DNA from: JANNGZ01 sp031404155
Lineage (GTDB): Bacteria; Pseudomonadota; Gammaproteobacteria; Burkholderiales; Burkholderiaceae_C
Assembly (NCBI GenBank): GCA_031404155.1
Contig: JANNGZ010000135.1
Location: 1-59,114 of the forward strand
Direction of reading: 5' to 3'
Length of the DNA: 59,114 nucleotides
This document shows positions 25,600-34,090 of the stretch, piece after piece. A program made the translations under genes and the position numbers. Under the pieces are notes generated by a model that did not search any database, was not told the DNA's origin, and saw only the letters and a list, made by a program, of their open reading frames with translations. Position 1 is the stretch's first letter. Every line of letters starts with the position of its first letter.

Positions 25600-26739
25600 G
25601 TGGCGGACACCGGGCAGTCGAGCACGGAGCCCCCGCGGGTGCGAGTCTTCCACATCCTTGCCGACCGCTTTGCCGAGCTCGAAGGCCTGCCGGCGGCGCT
25701 GCCCGAAGGCGGCTTCGTCTGGGTCGGCTGCGCGCGGCGCGAGTTCGAGCTGCAGGTCGCGCGGATCCAGGAATTGCTGCAGCAATGGACCGGCGGCGCG
25801 CTGGTCGACCTGCATGTGAGCGACCTGCTCAACAACTCCCTGCCGAGCCATTTCGACTACACCTCCTGGTACGACCTGATGGTCTTCCGCCGCCTCGCGG
25901 CCGGCGTGGGCAGCGAGGCGCTGTTCGTCGACGGCACGCACGGCTCCCTGGCTTCGGCCAAGGAGGCGTTGAAGGCCATCGACACCAGCCCGGTCGGCTT
26001 CGCGGTGTTCGACCGCGTGTTGGTCACGGTGCACCCCACCGACTGCGCGATGCGCGAACATTTTTCCCAGCGCCTGGCCCAGTTCGGCCAGGGCAGCGAG
26101 CGGCCGCAACAAGCCGCACGCTTGCCGGCGAGCCCCGCTGACCTGATGCTGCGCATGCTCAACCACATGGTCGACGGCTACCTCGACCTGCGCCGCCTGC
26201 TCAGCCGGCAGCTCACCTACCTGCAGCAGGAACTGCTCAGCCCACGCAGCCGCTTCGACAGCTGGCAGTTGATGCTCGACGCACGCAACGCCCTGCACCT
26301 ACTCGAAGACACCTGCGAGGACCAGCGCAGCGCGGTGCAGGAGTGGATCGACGCGCTCGACGAGTGGCCCGACGAGGCCGACACCCAGGCCCGGCGCGAG
26401 CGCGAGCTGCTGCGGGTGCGTTCGCGCGACGTGCTCGAGCATATCGAGCGGGTGCTCGGGCATGTGCGTCGGCTTGAACAATCGATCGAGACCGCGGTGC
26501 AGATGCACTTCTCGTCGCTCGGGCACCGCGGCAACCAGATCATGCGCACCCTCACCGTGTTGACCGCGATCTTCCTGCCGCTGAACCTGATCACCGGCTT
26601 CTTCGGCATGAACTTCGACGCCCTGCCCCTGATCCACAGCGACAAGGGCATCTGGATCGCTGTGGCGCTGCTGCTGCTGGTCGGCGTTGGGCTGTTGGCG
26701 TTTTTCTGGCGCAAGAGCTACCTCAGCACCAGGCATTGA
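25600..26739 (+). CDS. corA: CorA-type magnesium/divalent cation channel
   Basis: A 379-residue CorA-family protein: a large cytoplasmic funnel with a long helix (about 200-310), then two C-terminal membrane helices. The GMN selectivity motif is in FFGMNFD at about residue 336, between TM1 (TVLTAIFLPLNLITG) and TM2 (IWIAVALLLLVGVGLLAFF). It begins with GTG two bases after the hemB stop, so the two are probably co-transcribed. HemB here is the magnesium-type enzyme, so Mg supply next to it is plausible, though unproven. Confidence 0.93.
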   Translation: MADTGQSSTEPPRVRVFHILADRFAELEGLPAALPEGGFVWVGCARREFELQVARIQELLQQWTGGALVDLHVSDLLNNSLPSHFDYTSWYDLMVFRRLAAGVGSEALFVDGTHGSLASAKEALKAIDTSPVGFAVFDRVLVTVHPTDCAMREHFSQRLAQFGQGSERPQQAARLPASPADLMLRMLNHMVDGYLDLRRLLSRQLTYLQQELLSPRSRFDSWQLMLDARNALHLLEDTCEDQRSAVQEWIDALDEWPDEADTQARRERELLRVRSRDVLEHIERVLGHVRRLEQSIETAVQMHFSSLGHRGNQIMRTLTVLTAIFLPLNLITGFFGMNFDALPLIHSDKGIWIAVALLLLVGVGLLAFFWRKSYLSTRH

Positions 26740-26927
26740 CACCCCCGAGTCGGGGTGGTGCGCGGCGTCGGCCGGTCTGCGTGCCGAAATTCGTGCGCAC
26801 TACTGCCGCTGCAAGCCGGCATCACGACGAGGACCCCTCGCTCCGGGGGCAGCCAAGGCGGGCGCCCCTCCGTAGTCTTCGCTTCACGCACTTGGCGTGT
26901 TCAGCACAAAGACAAAGGGACCCCGAC
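26740..26927. other. Gap between corA and the PEP-CTERM gene
   Basis: It begins with an imperfect hairpin (ACCCC / GGGGT around CGAGTC, 26742-26757) that may end corA mRNA. A GGGGGCAGCC...GGGCGCCCCTCC stretch follows. No small gene or clear promoter was found, although a promoter for the next gene is expected near 26880. Confidence 0.4.
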
Positions 26928-27488
26928 ATGACGACCACCACCATCATCCGTACCGCCGCACTGATCGCGGCAGCGCTGGCTTCGTTCGGCGCACAAGCCA
27001 CCTCGGTGGACATGCGGGCCCGAGCGGGCGAATCGGTCGGCCGCGCCGCGCCGGCCGCTGCGGCATCGCCGAGCCGCCACGAGGGTGTCAGCATGTTGGC
27101 GCCGCGCCGCGCCAACGGCAGCACGATGGCCGCGCTGGGCAAGTACCGCTCGCATCCCGGCGGCATGGTGAACAACGACCGGGCCGACCACGGCTCGATG
27201 TTGCAGCCGAGTGTCCAGCAAACATTCAGCCAGAGCTCGACGCGCTCAGACCGCCACGACGACCATTCCGAGGGTGACGAAGGCGATCAGGCATCCGAAG
27301 CCAACTTCACCCTCGTGGCGAGCCACCTGCCCGGCCTGGTGCTGTCGGGAGACAGCCTGCCCTCGGGCGACCAGCCCTCGATCGGTGCGAACAGCGTGGC
27401 CGCGGTGCCGGAACCCAGCACCTACGCCCTGATGCTCGTCGGCCTGGCCGCGGTCGGCTTCGTCGCACGCCGTCGGCGCCCGAACTGA
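26928..27488 (+). CDS. PEP-CTERM sorting-signal protein
   Basis: A 186-residue exported protein with an N-terminal signal (IIRTAALIAAALASFGAQA) and a C-terminal PEP-CTERM tripartite signal: VPEPSTYALMLVGL, a hydrophobic helix and an RRRR tail. Such proteins are processed by an exosortase, often in exopolysaccharide-producing bacteria. The middle is low-complexity and rich in Ser, His and Asp (RSDRHDDHSEGDEGDQ), with no known domain. An AGGGA ribosome site precedes the ATG. No exosortase is in this window, so the processing enzyme must be encoded elsewhere. Confidence 0.88.
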   Translation: MTTTTIIRTAALIAAALASFGAQATSVDMRARAGESVGRAAPAAAASPSRHEGVSMLAPRRANGSTMAALGKYRSHPGGMVNNDRADHGSMLQPSVQQTFSQSSTRSDRHDDHSEGDEGDQASEANFTLVASHLPGLVLSGDSLPSGDQPSIGANSVAAVPEPSTYALMLVGLAAVGFVARRRRPN

Positions 27489-27499
27489 GAGCGTCTCCC

Positions 27500-27559
27500 G
27501 AGGTCCCGCGACGGGACCTCCAGGCACGAACATGCGTCGGCGGCCCCTGTGGGGGCCGC
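27500..27559. terminator. Two strong hairpins between convergent PEP-CTERM and ybeY genes
   Basis: The first is a perfect 9-bp stem GAGGTCCCG / CGGGACCTC (27500-27508 and 27512-27520). The second is GCGGCCCC / GGGGCCGC (27540-27547 and 27552-27559), two bases from the ybeY stop. They probably terminate transcription from both sides. Confidence 0.65.
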
Positions 27560-27561
27560 GC

Positions 27562-28032
27562 TCATTTGCGGCGCGCCCTCGGGCCGTAGGGGTCGTGAAG
27601 GCCGAGCGCACGCAGGATCTCGCGCTCGCGCGACTCCATCATCCGCGCATCGGCGCCGCACTCGTGGTCGAAGCCCTGCGCATGCAGCGTGCCGTGCACG
27701 ATCAGGTGCGCGTAGTGCCCCTGCAGCGGCAACTCCAGCTCCTGCGCTTCACGCTCGACCACCGGTGCGCAGAGCACCAGGTCGGCAACGACGACCGGCG
27801 TGTGTTCGTAATCGAAGGTGAGCACATTGGTCGCGTAGTCGCGCGAGCGGTACTGGCGGTTGAGCGCCTGGCCCTCCTCGGCGTCGACGATGCGCACCGC
27901 GATGCGCGCCGGTGCGCCCAGGGCGGCGCGTATCCAGCGCTCCACGCGGTGCCGCGCCAGCTGGCTTCGGTGCCGCCCGTCGGGCTGTTGGAGCGAGAGT
28001 TCGAGCGTCGGCGGGCGGCCCGGCGCGCTCAT
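27562..28032 (-). CDS. ybeY: Endoribonuclease YbeY
   Basis: YbeY is a zinc-dependent RNase required for 16S rRNA 3'-end maturation and ribosome quality control. The 156-residue protein carries the H-x3-H-x5-H metal motif as HGTLHAQGFDH. The ATG at 28032 overlaps the phoH stop in a 4-nt ATGA-type overlap, so the two are coupled. phoH-ybeY is a conserved pair. Confidence 0.95.
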   Translation of the reverse strand: MSAPGRPPTLELSLQQPDGRHRSQLARHRVERWIRAALGAPARIAVRIVDAEEGQALNRQYRSRDYATNVLTFDYEHTPVVVADLVLCAPVVEREAQELELPLQGHYAHLIVHGTLHAQGFDHECGADARMMESREREILRALGLHDPYGPRARRK

Positions 28033-28991
28033 CTTGGATTCAAGGGCGTCGGCCGCGCCGCCTCGTAGGCCTCGACGATGCGGGCCACCAGCGGGTGGCG
28101 CACCACGTCGGCGGCGGTGAAGCGGGTCACCGCGATGCCGGGCACCGCCTTGAGAATCCGCTCGGCATCGATGAGCCCGCTCACCGCGCCCTTGGGCAGG
28201 TCGATCTGGCTGGTGTCGCCGGTGACCACCGCCTTGGTGCCGAAGCCGATGCGGGTGAGGAACATCTTCATCTGCTCGGGGGTGGTGTTCTGCGCTTCGT
28301 CCAGGATCACGAAGGCGTGGTTCAAAGTGCGCCCGCGCATGAAGGCCAGCGGCGCGATCTCGAGCAATCCCTTCTCGAAGGCCTTGGTGACCCGCTCCAG
28401 GCCCATCAGGTCGTAGAGTGCGTCGTAGAGCGGGCGCAGGTAGGGGTCGACCTTCTGCGCCAGGTCGCCGGGCAGGAAGCCGAGCCGCTCGCCGGCCTCG
28501 ACCGCCGGGCGGGTGAGCACGATGCGCTGCACCTGCGAGCGCTCCAGCGCGTCCACCGCGCAGGCCACCGCGAGAAACGTCTTGCCGGTGCCGGCCGGGC
28601 CGAGGCCGAAGGTGATGTCGTGTTCGAGGATGTGCCGTAGGTACTGCACCTGGTTGGGCGTGCGGCCGCTGAGCCCGGAGCGGCGGGTTTGCAGCACGAT
28701 TTCGTCGCCGGCTGCGGCCTGCACCGGCCCAGCCGAGGCCGCAGCCTCGACCAGCGCGAGCTGAAATGCCTCGGGCGGAATCGGCCGCGCGGCGCGGTTG
28801 TACAGCGTCTGCAGCAGCAGCACCGCACGCTCGGCCGCGGCTTTCGCGCCTTCGACGCGGAAGGACTCGTTGCGGCGCGACACGCGCACGTCCAGCGCCG
28901 CTTCGATCGAACGCAGGTGGGCATCGAGCGTGCCGCACACATGCGCCAGGCGCTGGTTGTCCAGCGGAATGAAAGCGTGTCGAAGGATCAA
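28029..28991 (-). CDS. phoH: PhoH-family ATPase (PhoL/YbeZ type)
   Basis: A 320-residue nucleotide-binding protein with an N-terminal KH-like segment, the P-loop GPAGTGKT (131-138) and Walker B VILDEAQNT. It works with YbeY in RNA metabolism; an RNA helicase activity has been proposed for relatives. The best start is a TTG at 28991 (MILRHAFIPLDN), with GTGAGG upstream; no ATG gives a family-like N-terminus. miaB, often upstream in other genomes, is absent; a sensor-kinase gene starts divergently 103 bp away. Confidence 0.93.
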   Translation of the reverse strand: MILRHAFIPLDNQRLAHVCGTLDAHLRSIEAALDVRVSRRNESFRVEGAKAAAERAVLLLQTLYNRAARPIPPEAFQLALVEAAASAGPVQAAAGDEIVLQTRRSGLSGRTPNQVQYLRHILEHDITFGLGPAGTGKTFLAVACAVDALERSQVQRIVLTRPAVEAGERLGFLPGDLAQKVDPYLRPLYDALYDLMGLERVTKAFEKGLLEIAPLAFMRGRTLNHAFVILDEAQNTTPEQMKMFLTRIGFGTKAVVTGDTSQIDLPKGAVSGLIDAERILKAVPGIAVTRFTAADVVRHPLVARIVEAYEAARPTPLNPR

Positions 28992-29094
28992 GCGGGCCTC
29001 ACCAATCAAAAACCGGGCACGAATCGGCGCCCGACACTGTTGTCTCGATTGTCGCCGCGGCTTGGCGCCGTGCCGTCCTGCAAAATCCGGCGCC

Positions 29095-30996
29095 ATGTTC
29101 ATCACCGCCGCCCTGCGCAGCTTTCGCGCCCTCGCGCTCGCGTTGACCTGCCTGCTGCTCCTGGCCAGCGCCGGCGCCGGTGCGCAAGTGCTGGTGCTGC
29201 GCGAGGCGCTGAGCATCGAGGCGGACGGCGACAGCTTCCCAGAAACCTTGCGCAGCGCCAAGGTCGAGCTGCCCGACGACTGGAGCGCGCCGGCGGCGCG
29301 GCGCGGCGGCGTGGTCTGGTATCGGGTGAGCTTCGACGCCCCAGGCGTGCCGGGCCGCGGCTCGCTGCTCGGGCTCTATCTGCAACGCGTCTGTTCGAGC
29401 TTCCTGGTGCGGCTCAACGGCCAGCTGGTGCACGAGGGCGGCACCACCCGCGAGCCGCCGGTCCGCGACTGCCACCGTCCGCAATTGGTCGCCTTGCCCG
29501 CTGCGCTGCTGCGCGAGCGCGGCAACACCGTCGACATCAAGGTCGTCGGCCAGCCGCTGGCGCGTGTCGCGTCGAGCGAGCGAGCCGGCGGACTGTCGGC
29601 CGTGGAGGTCGGGCCGCATGCGCTGCTCGCGGCGCGGCAGTCGCGCGGGGAGCTGGCCGCGGTCACACTGCCGCTGCTGGCCAGCGTGCCGCTGGCGATG
29701 CTCGGCGCGCTGATGTTCCTGATGGGCTGGTTCGACCGCCGCCAGAGCCACCTGGCCTACTTTGGCGCCTTGTCGATCGGCTGGGCCTGCCTGGGCGCGC
29801 GCCTGTGGTGGCGCGAACTGCCGCTGCCCAACTACGACATCGAGCTGCTGCTCTGCACCTTCGTGGCCATGGTGGCCCTGGCCACGGTGCAGTTTCTGAT
29901 CCGCATGGCGGGCTTTCGCTCGCGCCCGATCGACGTGGCCCTGTACGCCCAGTGCCTCATGGTGCCGGCTAGCCTGCTGCTGGCCGGGCCCTGGCGCATG
30001 CACACCATGGCCAGCACCTGGTATGCCTTGCTGGCGCTGGAGGTGGCGGTGGCGATCGGGTTCTACCTCCGGGTGCGCTGGCGCGGGGACCGCCGCCGCT
30101 TCTGGCCGATGGCCGCATTGCTGCTGGCTGGGGGCGTGCTGGCGGCACTGGAACTCGCCGGGCAGCAACGCATGCTCGACCCCGTGCTGCGAGTTTGGGC
30201 GCCCCTGCTCATGCCGGTGATGCTGATGGCGCTGGGCCTGGGGCTGCTGCGCCGCCATGTGCTGCCGCGCGTGGTGGTGGAGGAGGAGCCCGCGGAGTCG
30301 CTGGAAGAAAAGGTGCACGAAGCCACCGCGGAGCTGGAACGCAAGTTCGCGCAGCTCGCCGAACTGCGGGTCGAGCAGGTCACCGAACGCGAGCGCAAGC
30401 GCATCGCGGCCGACCTGCATGACGACCTCGGCGCCAAGCTCCTGACCATCGTGCACACCAGCGACGACCAGCGCATTTCCACGCTGGCGCGCGAAGCGCT
30501 CGAAGAGATGCGCCTGTCCGTGCGCGGCCTCACCGGCAAGCCGGTGCGCCTGATCGATGCCCTGGGCGACTGGCGTGCCGAGGTCGTGTCGCGGCTGTCG
30601 CAGGCCGGTGTGCAAGGCGAGTGGAACGCACCGAGCGAGGATCTGCCGCAGACCCTCTCGGCGCGGGCCTATGTGCAAACCACACGCATCCTGCGCGAGG
30701 CGGTGAGCAACATCATCAAACACAGCGGCGCCTCGCATTGCAGCCTGCGCTGCACCCTGATCGAGGGCGACTTCCAGCTCACCATCCAGGACAACGGCAA
30801 CGGCATTCCGATGGAACTCGATGGACGCCTGGACCGCGGCCACGGCATGGCCAGCATGAAACACCGGGCCAAGCAGTTGCAGGGCCAGTGCCTCGTCGAG
30901 TCCGGCCCCGGCTATGGAACCGTGATCCGTCTCACGATCCCGCTGGATCGCCATGTCGAAAGCAGCGTCCCCGCTGTTACCCTGCATTTACCGTGA
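29095..30996 (+). CDS. NarL-class sensor histidine kinase with 7TM-DISM-like sensor
   Basis: A 633-residue inner-membrane kinase. A signal/anchor segment is followed by an extracytoplasmic beta-rich domain (about 30-180). A block of seven to eight membrane helices (about 190-400) resembles the 7TMR-DISM module. A coiled coil (EEKVHEATAELERKFAQLAELR) leads to a HisKA_3 dimerisation box ERKRIAADLHDDLGAKLL with His442. The ATPase has ILREAVSNIIKHSGAS and DNGNGIPMEL. It is followed 28 bp later by a LuxR/NarL response regulator, so the two form a two-component system. The ligand is unknown; DISM sensors often sense small molecules or carbohydrates. Confidence 0.87.
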   Translation: MFITAALRSFRALALALTCLLLLASAGAGAQVLVLREALSIEADGDSFPETLRSAKVELPDDWSAPAARRGGVVWYRVSFDAPGVPGRGSLLGLYLQRVCSSFLVRLNGQLVHEGGTTREPPVRDCHRPQLVALPAALLRERGNTVDIKVVGQPLARVASSERAGGLSAVEVGPHALLAARQSRGELAAVTLPLLASVPLAMLGALMFLMGWFDRRQSHLAYFGALSIGWACLGARLWWRELPLPNYDIELLLCTFVAMVALATVQFLIRMAGFRSRPIDVALYAQCLMVPASLLLAGPWRMHTMASTWYALLALEVAVAIGFYLRVRWRGDRRRFWPMAALLLAGGVLAALELAGQQRMLDPVLRVWAPLLMPVMLMALGLGLLRRHVLPRVVVEEEPAESLEEKVHEATAELERKFAQLAELRVEQVTERERKRIAADLHDDLGAKLLTIVHTSDDQRISTLAREALEEMRLSVRGLTGKPVRLIDALGDWRAEVVSRLSQAGVQGEWNAPSEDLPQTLSARAYVQTTRILREAVSNIIKHSGASHCSLRCTLIEGDFQLTIQDNGNGIPMELDGRLDRGHGMASMKHRAKQLQGQCLVESGPGYGTVIRLTIPLDRHVESSVPAVTLHLP

Positions 30997-31024
30997 CGCC
31001 GTCACGCTGACGACGAAGGCCGCG

Positions 31025-31669
31025 ATGAAGAACATCCTCCTGCTTGAAGACCTGCCGGAGATCCGCGCATGGCTCAAGAGCCTGGTGTTGCAGGTCTTTC
31101 CGGACGCCCAGATTTCCGAAGCCGCACGGGTGCACGACGCGATCCAGCTGGTGCAGGCCGTGGCCTTCGAGCTCGCCCTGGTCGACCTCGGCCTGCCCGA
31201 CGGTTCGGGTGTCGACGTGGTGGAGAAGCTGCGCGAACTGCAACCCGATGCGCAGAGCGTGATCGTGACGATCCACGACGACGACGAACACCTGTTCCCG
31301 GCGCTGCAGGCCGGCGCTTATGGCTACATCCTCAAGGAGCAGGCGCGCGAGCTGATCATCGAGCAGTTGCAGCGCATCAGCCAGGGCGAGCCGCCGCTGA
31401 GCCCGTCGATCGCGCGCCGCGTGATCGCGCACTTCGCGGCCCAGGCCAAACCCGCGGCGATGCCGCATGTGGCGCTCACCGAACGCGAAAGCGAAGTGCT
31501 GCTGCGGGTGGCCAAGGGCTTCACGCTGCCCGAGATCGGGGTGCAGTTGAGCCTCTCGCGCCACACCATCGCCGACTATGTGAAGCAGATCTACCGCAAG
31601 CTCAACGTGAGTTCGCGTGCCGAGGCGGCGCTGGAAGCGCAGCGCCTCGGGCTGTTCCGCCGCTCCTAG
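31025..31669 (+). CDS. NarL/LuxR-family response regulator
   Basis: A 214-residue regulator: an N-terminal receiver domain with phospho-acceptor Asp54 (ALVDLGLPDG) and a C-terminal LuxR helix-turn-helix (LTERESEVLLRVAKGFTLPEI, SLSRHTIADYVKQIYRKLNV). It is the probable partner of the preceding kinase, being 28 bp downstream. No targets can be assigned; ruvA follows after a hairpin, so it is not an obvious operon member. Confidence 0.93.
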   Translation: MKNILLLEDLPEIRAWLKSLVLQVFPDAQISEAARVHDAIQLVQAVAFELALVDLGLPDGSGVDVVEKLRELQPDAQSVIVTIHDDDEHLFPALQAGAYGYILKEQARELIIEQLQRISQGEPPLSPSIARRVIAHFAAQAKPAAMPHVALTERESEVLLRVAKGFTLPEIGVQLSLSRHTIADYVKQIYRKLNVSSRAEAALEAQRLGLFRRS

Positions 31670-31704
31670 CGCAGGCGACGTGGTGCCTGCTCCGCGGGGG
31701 CCGA

Positions 31705-31722
31705 GTGGGCGCACCCGCCCAC
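31705..31722. terminator. Hairpin between the response regulator and ruvA
   Basis: GTGGGCG (31705-31711) can pair with CGCCCAC (31716-31722) around a 4-nt loop. No T-run follows, so termination would be weak or Rho-assisted. Confidence 0.4.
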
Positions 31723-31763
31723 CCCGGCCAGCACGGCCGCGCTGCTGGTCATAATCCGCGCCG

Positions 31764-32336
31764 ATGATCGGCCGCCTCACCGGAACCCTGTCGGAAAAGT
31801 CTCCGCCGCTCGTGCTCGTGGACGTCGGCGGTGTCGGCTACGAACTCGACGTGCCGATGAGCACCTTCTACAACCTGCCCGCCCTCGGCGAGCGGGTGGT
31901 GCTGCTGACCCACTTCGTGGTCCGCGAGGACGCACAACTGCTCTATGGCTTCCTCACCGCACTGGAGCGCAACACCTTCCGCCAGCTGGTGAAGATCAGC
32001 GGCGTGGGGCCACGCACCGCGCTGGCGATCCTGTCGGGCCTGAGCGTGGCCGACCTGGCGCAGGCGGTGACGCTGCAACAGAGCGCCCGCCTGGTGAAGG
32101 TGCCGGGCATCGGCAAGAAGACCGCCGAGCGCCTGCTGCTGGAATTGAAGGGCAAGCTCGGCGCCGACCTCGACACCCCCGCCAGCACGGCCAGCGACGC
32201 CCAGTCCGACATCGTGCAGGCGCTGGTGGCCCTGGGCTACAGCGAACGCGAGGCGGCCGCGGCGCTGAAGGCGCTGCCCGCCGATGTGGGCGTGAGCGAC
32301 GGCATCAAGCTGGCGTTGAAGTCGCTCTCGCGCTGA
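31764..32336 (+). CDS. ruvA: Holliday-junction DNA helicase subunit RuvA
   Basis: RuvA binds four-way junctions and loads the RuvB motor. The 190-residue protein opens with MIGRLTGTL and has the two helix-hairpin-helix motifs (LVKISGVGPRTALAILSGL and LVKVPGIGKKTAERLLLEL). A flexible linker and a C-terminal RuvB-binding domain follow. ruvB lies 640 bp downstream on the same strand, but a minus-strand copper-chaperone gene sits between them. ruvC is not in the window. Confidence 0.96.
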   Translation: MIGRLTGTLSEKSPPLVLVDVGGVGYELDVPMSTFYNLPALGERVVLLTHFVVREDAQLLYGFLTALERNTFRQLVKISGVGPRTALAILSGLSVADLAQAVTLQQSARLVKVPGIGKKTAERLLLELKGKLGADLDTPASTASDAQSDIVQALVALGYSEREAAAALKALPADVGVSDGIKLALKSLSR

Positions 32337-32366
32337 GCGCGCGCGCCAAGCGGGTGGCGTTCCGCG

Positions 32367-32381
32367 GCGGCCTCCGGCCGC
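32367..32381. terminator. GC hairpin after ruvA
   Basis: GCGGCC and GGCCGC flank a 3-nt loop (32367-32381), inside a larger imperfect dyad (GTTCCGCG...CGTGGAAC). It lies between convergent ruvA and the copper-chaperone gene and may end both. Confidence 0.4.
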
Positions 32382-32438
32382 GCGCGTGGAACTGCGTGCG
32401 GCCGCCACCGGCCGCCACGCCTCTTGCGCGCCTTGGGC

Positions 32439-32894
32439 TCAGTGTTTGTGCCCGTCGTGTGCCGCCTCCGGCGCGCTGGCCACCTTCATCCGCACCTTCA
32501 CCTCGCCCGCCTTCTCGAAGCGCAGCGTGAGCGGAAAACTGGCGCCGACTTTCAGCGGCTCCTTCAGGCCGATGAACATGATGTGCAGGCCGCCGGGTTT
32601 GAGCTCGACGGTTTTGCCCGCGGGGATATCAAGGGCGTCGAGCTGGCGCATCCTCATCACCTCGCCGTCCATGCTCATCGTGTGCAGCTCGACCGATTTG
32701 GCGATGTCGGCGCTGGCGGCGAGCAGCTTGTCGGCGCCGCCCTTGTTCTGGATCGAGAGGTAGCCGCCGCCGGCCGTCTGGCCTGGCAGCGTGGGCCGCG
32801 CCCAGGCGTTGCTCACATCCAGTTTGTCAGCCTGTGCGAAGGCCGCGGCAGAGCAGGCGATGAGCATGGCGGCGAGGGTCGGGCGAAGTCTCAT
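32439..32894 (-). CDS. Periplasmic copper chaperone PCu(A)C
   Basis: A 151-residue exported protein of the PCuAC family, which carries Cu(I) to cytochrome oxidase CuA sites and related targets. A signal peptide ends CSAAAFAQA. The copper ligands of the H(M)X10MX21HXM motif can be read in ELHTMSMDGEVMRMRQL and GGLHIMFIGL. The C-terminus is His-rich (AAHDGHKH) and could bind extra metal. It is transcribed against ruvA and ruvB and separates them. No SCO1 or oxidase gene is nearby. Confidence 0.92.
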   Translation of the reverse strand: MRLRPTLAAMLIACSAAAFAQADKLDVSNAWARPTLPGQTAGGGYLSIQNKGGADKLLAASADIAKSVELHTMSMDGEVMRMRQLDALDIPAGKTVELKPGGLHIMFIGLKEPLKVGASFPLTLRFEKAGEVKVRMKVASAPEAAHDGHKH

Positions 32895-32975
32895 GGTGGG
32901 CGCTTGGGAGTGGATTGACGATGCCCGATGCTAGCGCCAGAGCGATGCCCATAATCTCGCCATGAGTGACCAACC

Positions 32976-34052
32976 ATGAGCATCCAGACCGACCCCTTCG
33001 GTGACGGCGCCGCCGGCCCCGAGGCCGCCGCCCGCCGAGTGGTGAGCGCCGCACCGGCGTCGCCGAACGAAGAGGCTATCGAGCGCGCGCTGCGTCCCAA
33101 GCTGCTCGCGGAGTACGTGGGCCAGGCCAAGGCGCGCGAGCAGCTGGAGATCTTCATCGGCGCGGCCAAGATGCGCCGCGAGTCGCTCGACCATGTGCTG
33201 CTGTTCGGCCCGCCGGGCCTGGGCAAGACGACGCTCAGCCACATCATCGCCGCCGAACTCGGCGTGAACCTGCGCCAGACCTCGGGCCCGGTGCTCGAAA
33301 AGCCGAAGGACCTGGCCGCGATCCTGACCAACCTCGAGAAGAACGATGTGCTCTTCATCGACGAGATCCACCGCCTCTCGCCGGTGGTCGAAGAAATCCT
33401 CTACCCCGCGCTGGAGGACTACCAGATCGACATCATGATCGGCGAGGGCCCGGCCGCGCGCTCGATCAAGCTCGACCTGCAGCCCTTCACGTTGATCGGC
33501 GCCACCACCCGCGCCGGCATGCTGACCAACCCGCTGCGCGACCGCTTCGGCATCGTGGCCCGGCTGGAGTTCTATTCGCCCGAGGAGCTCACCCGCATCG
33601 TCACCCGTTCGGCGCGGTTGCTCGAAGTGCCCACCGACGCCGCCGGCGCGATGGAGATTGCGCGCCGCTCACGCGGCACGCCGCGCATCGCCAACCGGCT
33701 GCTGCGCCGGGTGCGCGATTACGCCGACGTGAAGGGCGACGGCCGCATCGACCGTTCCCTCGCCGAGAAGGCGCTGGTGATGCTCGACGTGGACCCGCTC
33801 GGCCTGGACGTGATGGACCGCAAGCTGCTCGAAGCCGTGGTGCACCGCTTCGACGGCGGCCCGGTGGGGCTGGACAACGTGGCCGCCGCGATCGGCGAGG
33901 AGCCGGGCACCATCGAGGACGTGATCGAGCCCTACCTGATCCAGCAGGGCTACCTGCAGCGCACGCCCCGCGGGCGCATCGCCACGCTGGCGGCTTACCG
34001 GCACCTGGGCGTGGTGCCATCGCGGACGGCGCAGGGTCTGTTCGACGGGTAG
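32976..34052 (+). CDS. ruvB: Holliday-junction branch-migration ATPase RuvB
   Basis: RuvB is the AAA+ ring motor that drives branch migration with RuvA. The 358-residue protein has Walker A GPPGLGKTT (78-86), Walker B LFIDEIHRL, sensor-1 and arginine-finger regions (IGATTRAGMLTNPLRDRFG), and a winged-helix C-terminus (IQQGYLQRTPRGR). It lies 81 bp downstream of the divergent copper-chaperone start, so it probably has its own promoter there instead of sharing the ruvA transcript. Confidence 0.97.
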   Translation: MSIQTDPFGDGAAGPEAAARRVVSAAPASPNEEAIERALRPKLLAEYVGQAKAREQLEIFIGAAKMRRESLDHVLLFGPPGLGKTTLSHIIAAELGVNLRQTSGPVLEKPKDLAAILTNLEKNDVLFIDEIHRLSPVVEEILYPALEDYQIDIMIGEGPAARSIKLDLQPFTLIGATTRAGMLTNPLRDRFGIVARLEFYSPEELTRIVTRSARLLEVPTDAAGAMEIARRSRGTPRIANRLLRRVRDYADVKGDGRIDRSLAEKALVMLDVDPLGLDVMDRKLLEAVVHRFDGGPVGLDNVAAAIGEEPGTIEDVIEPYLIQQGYLQRTPRGRIATLAAYRHLGVVPSRTAQGLFDG

Positions 34053-34090
34053 CGCTCGCCGAGAGCGGCGTCGGCTTCGTCGAGCGGGCG

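Noticed and set aside
28999..30987. 662-codon frame antisense to the DISM kinase
   Set aside because: It is a shadow of a clear kinase; the translation has no motif and a composition typical of antisense frames.
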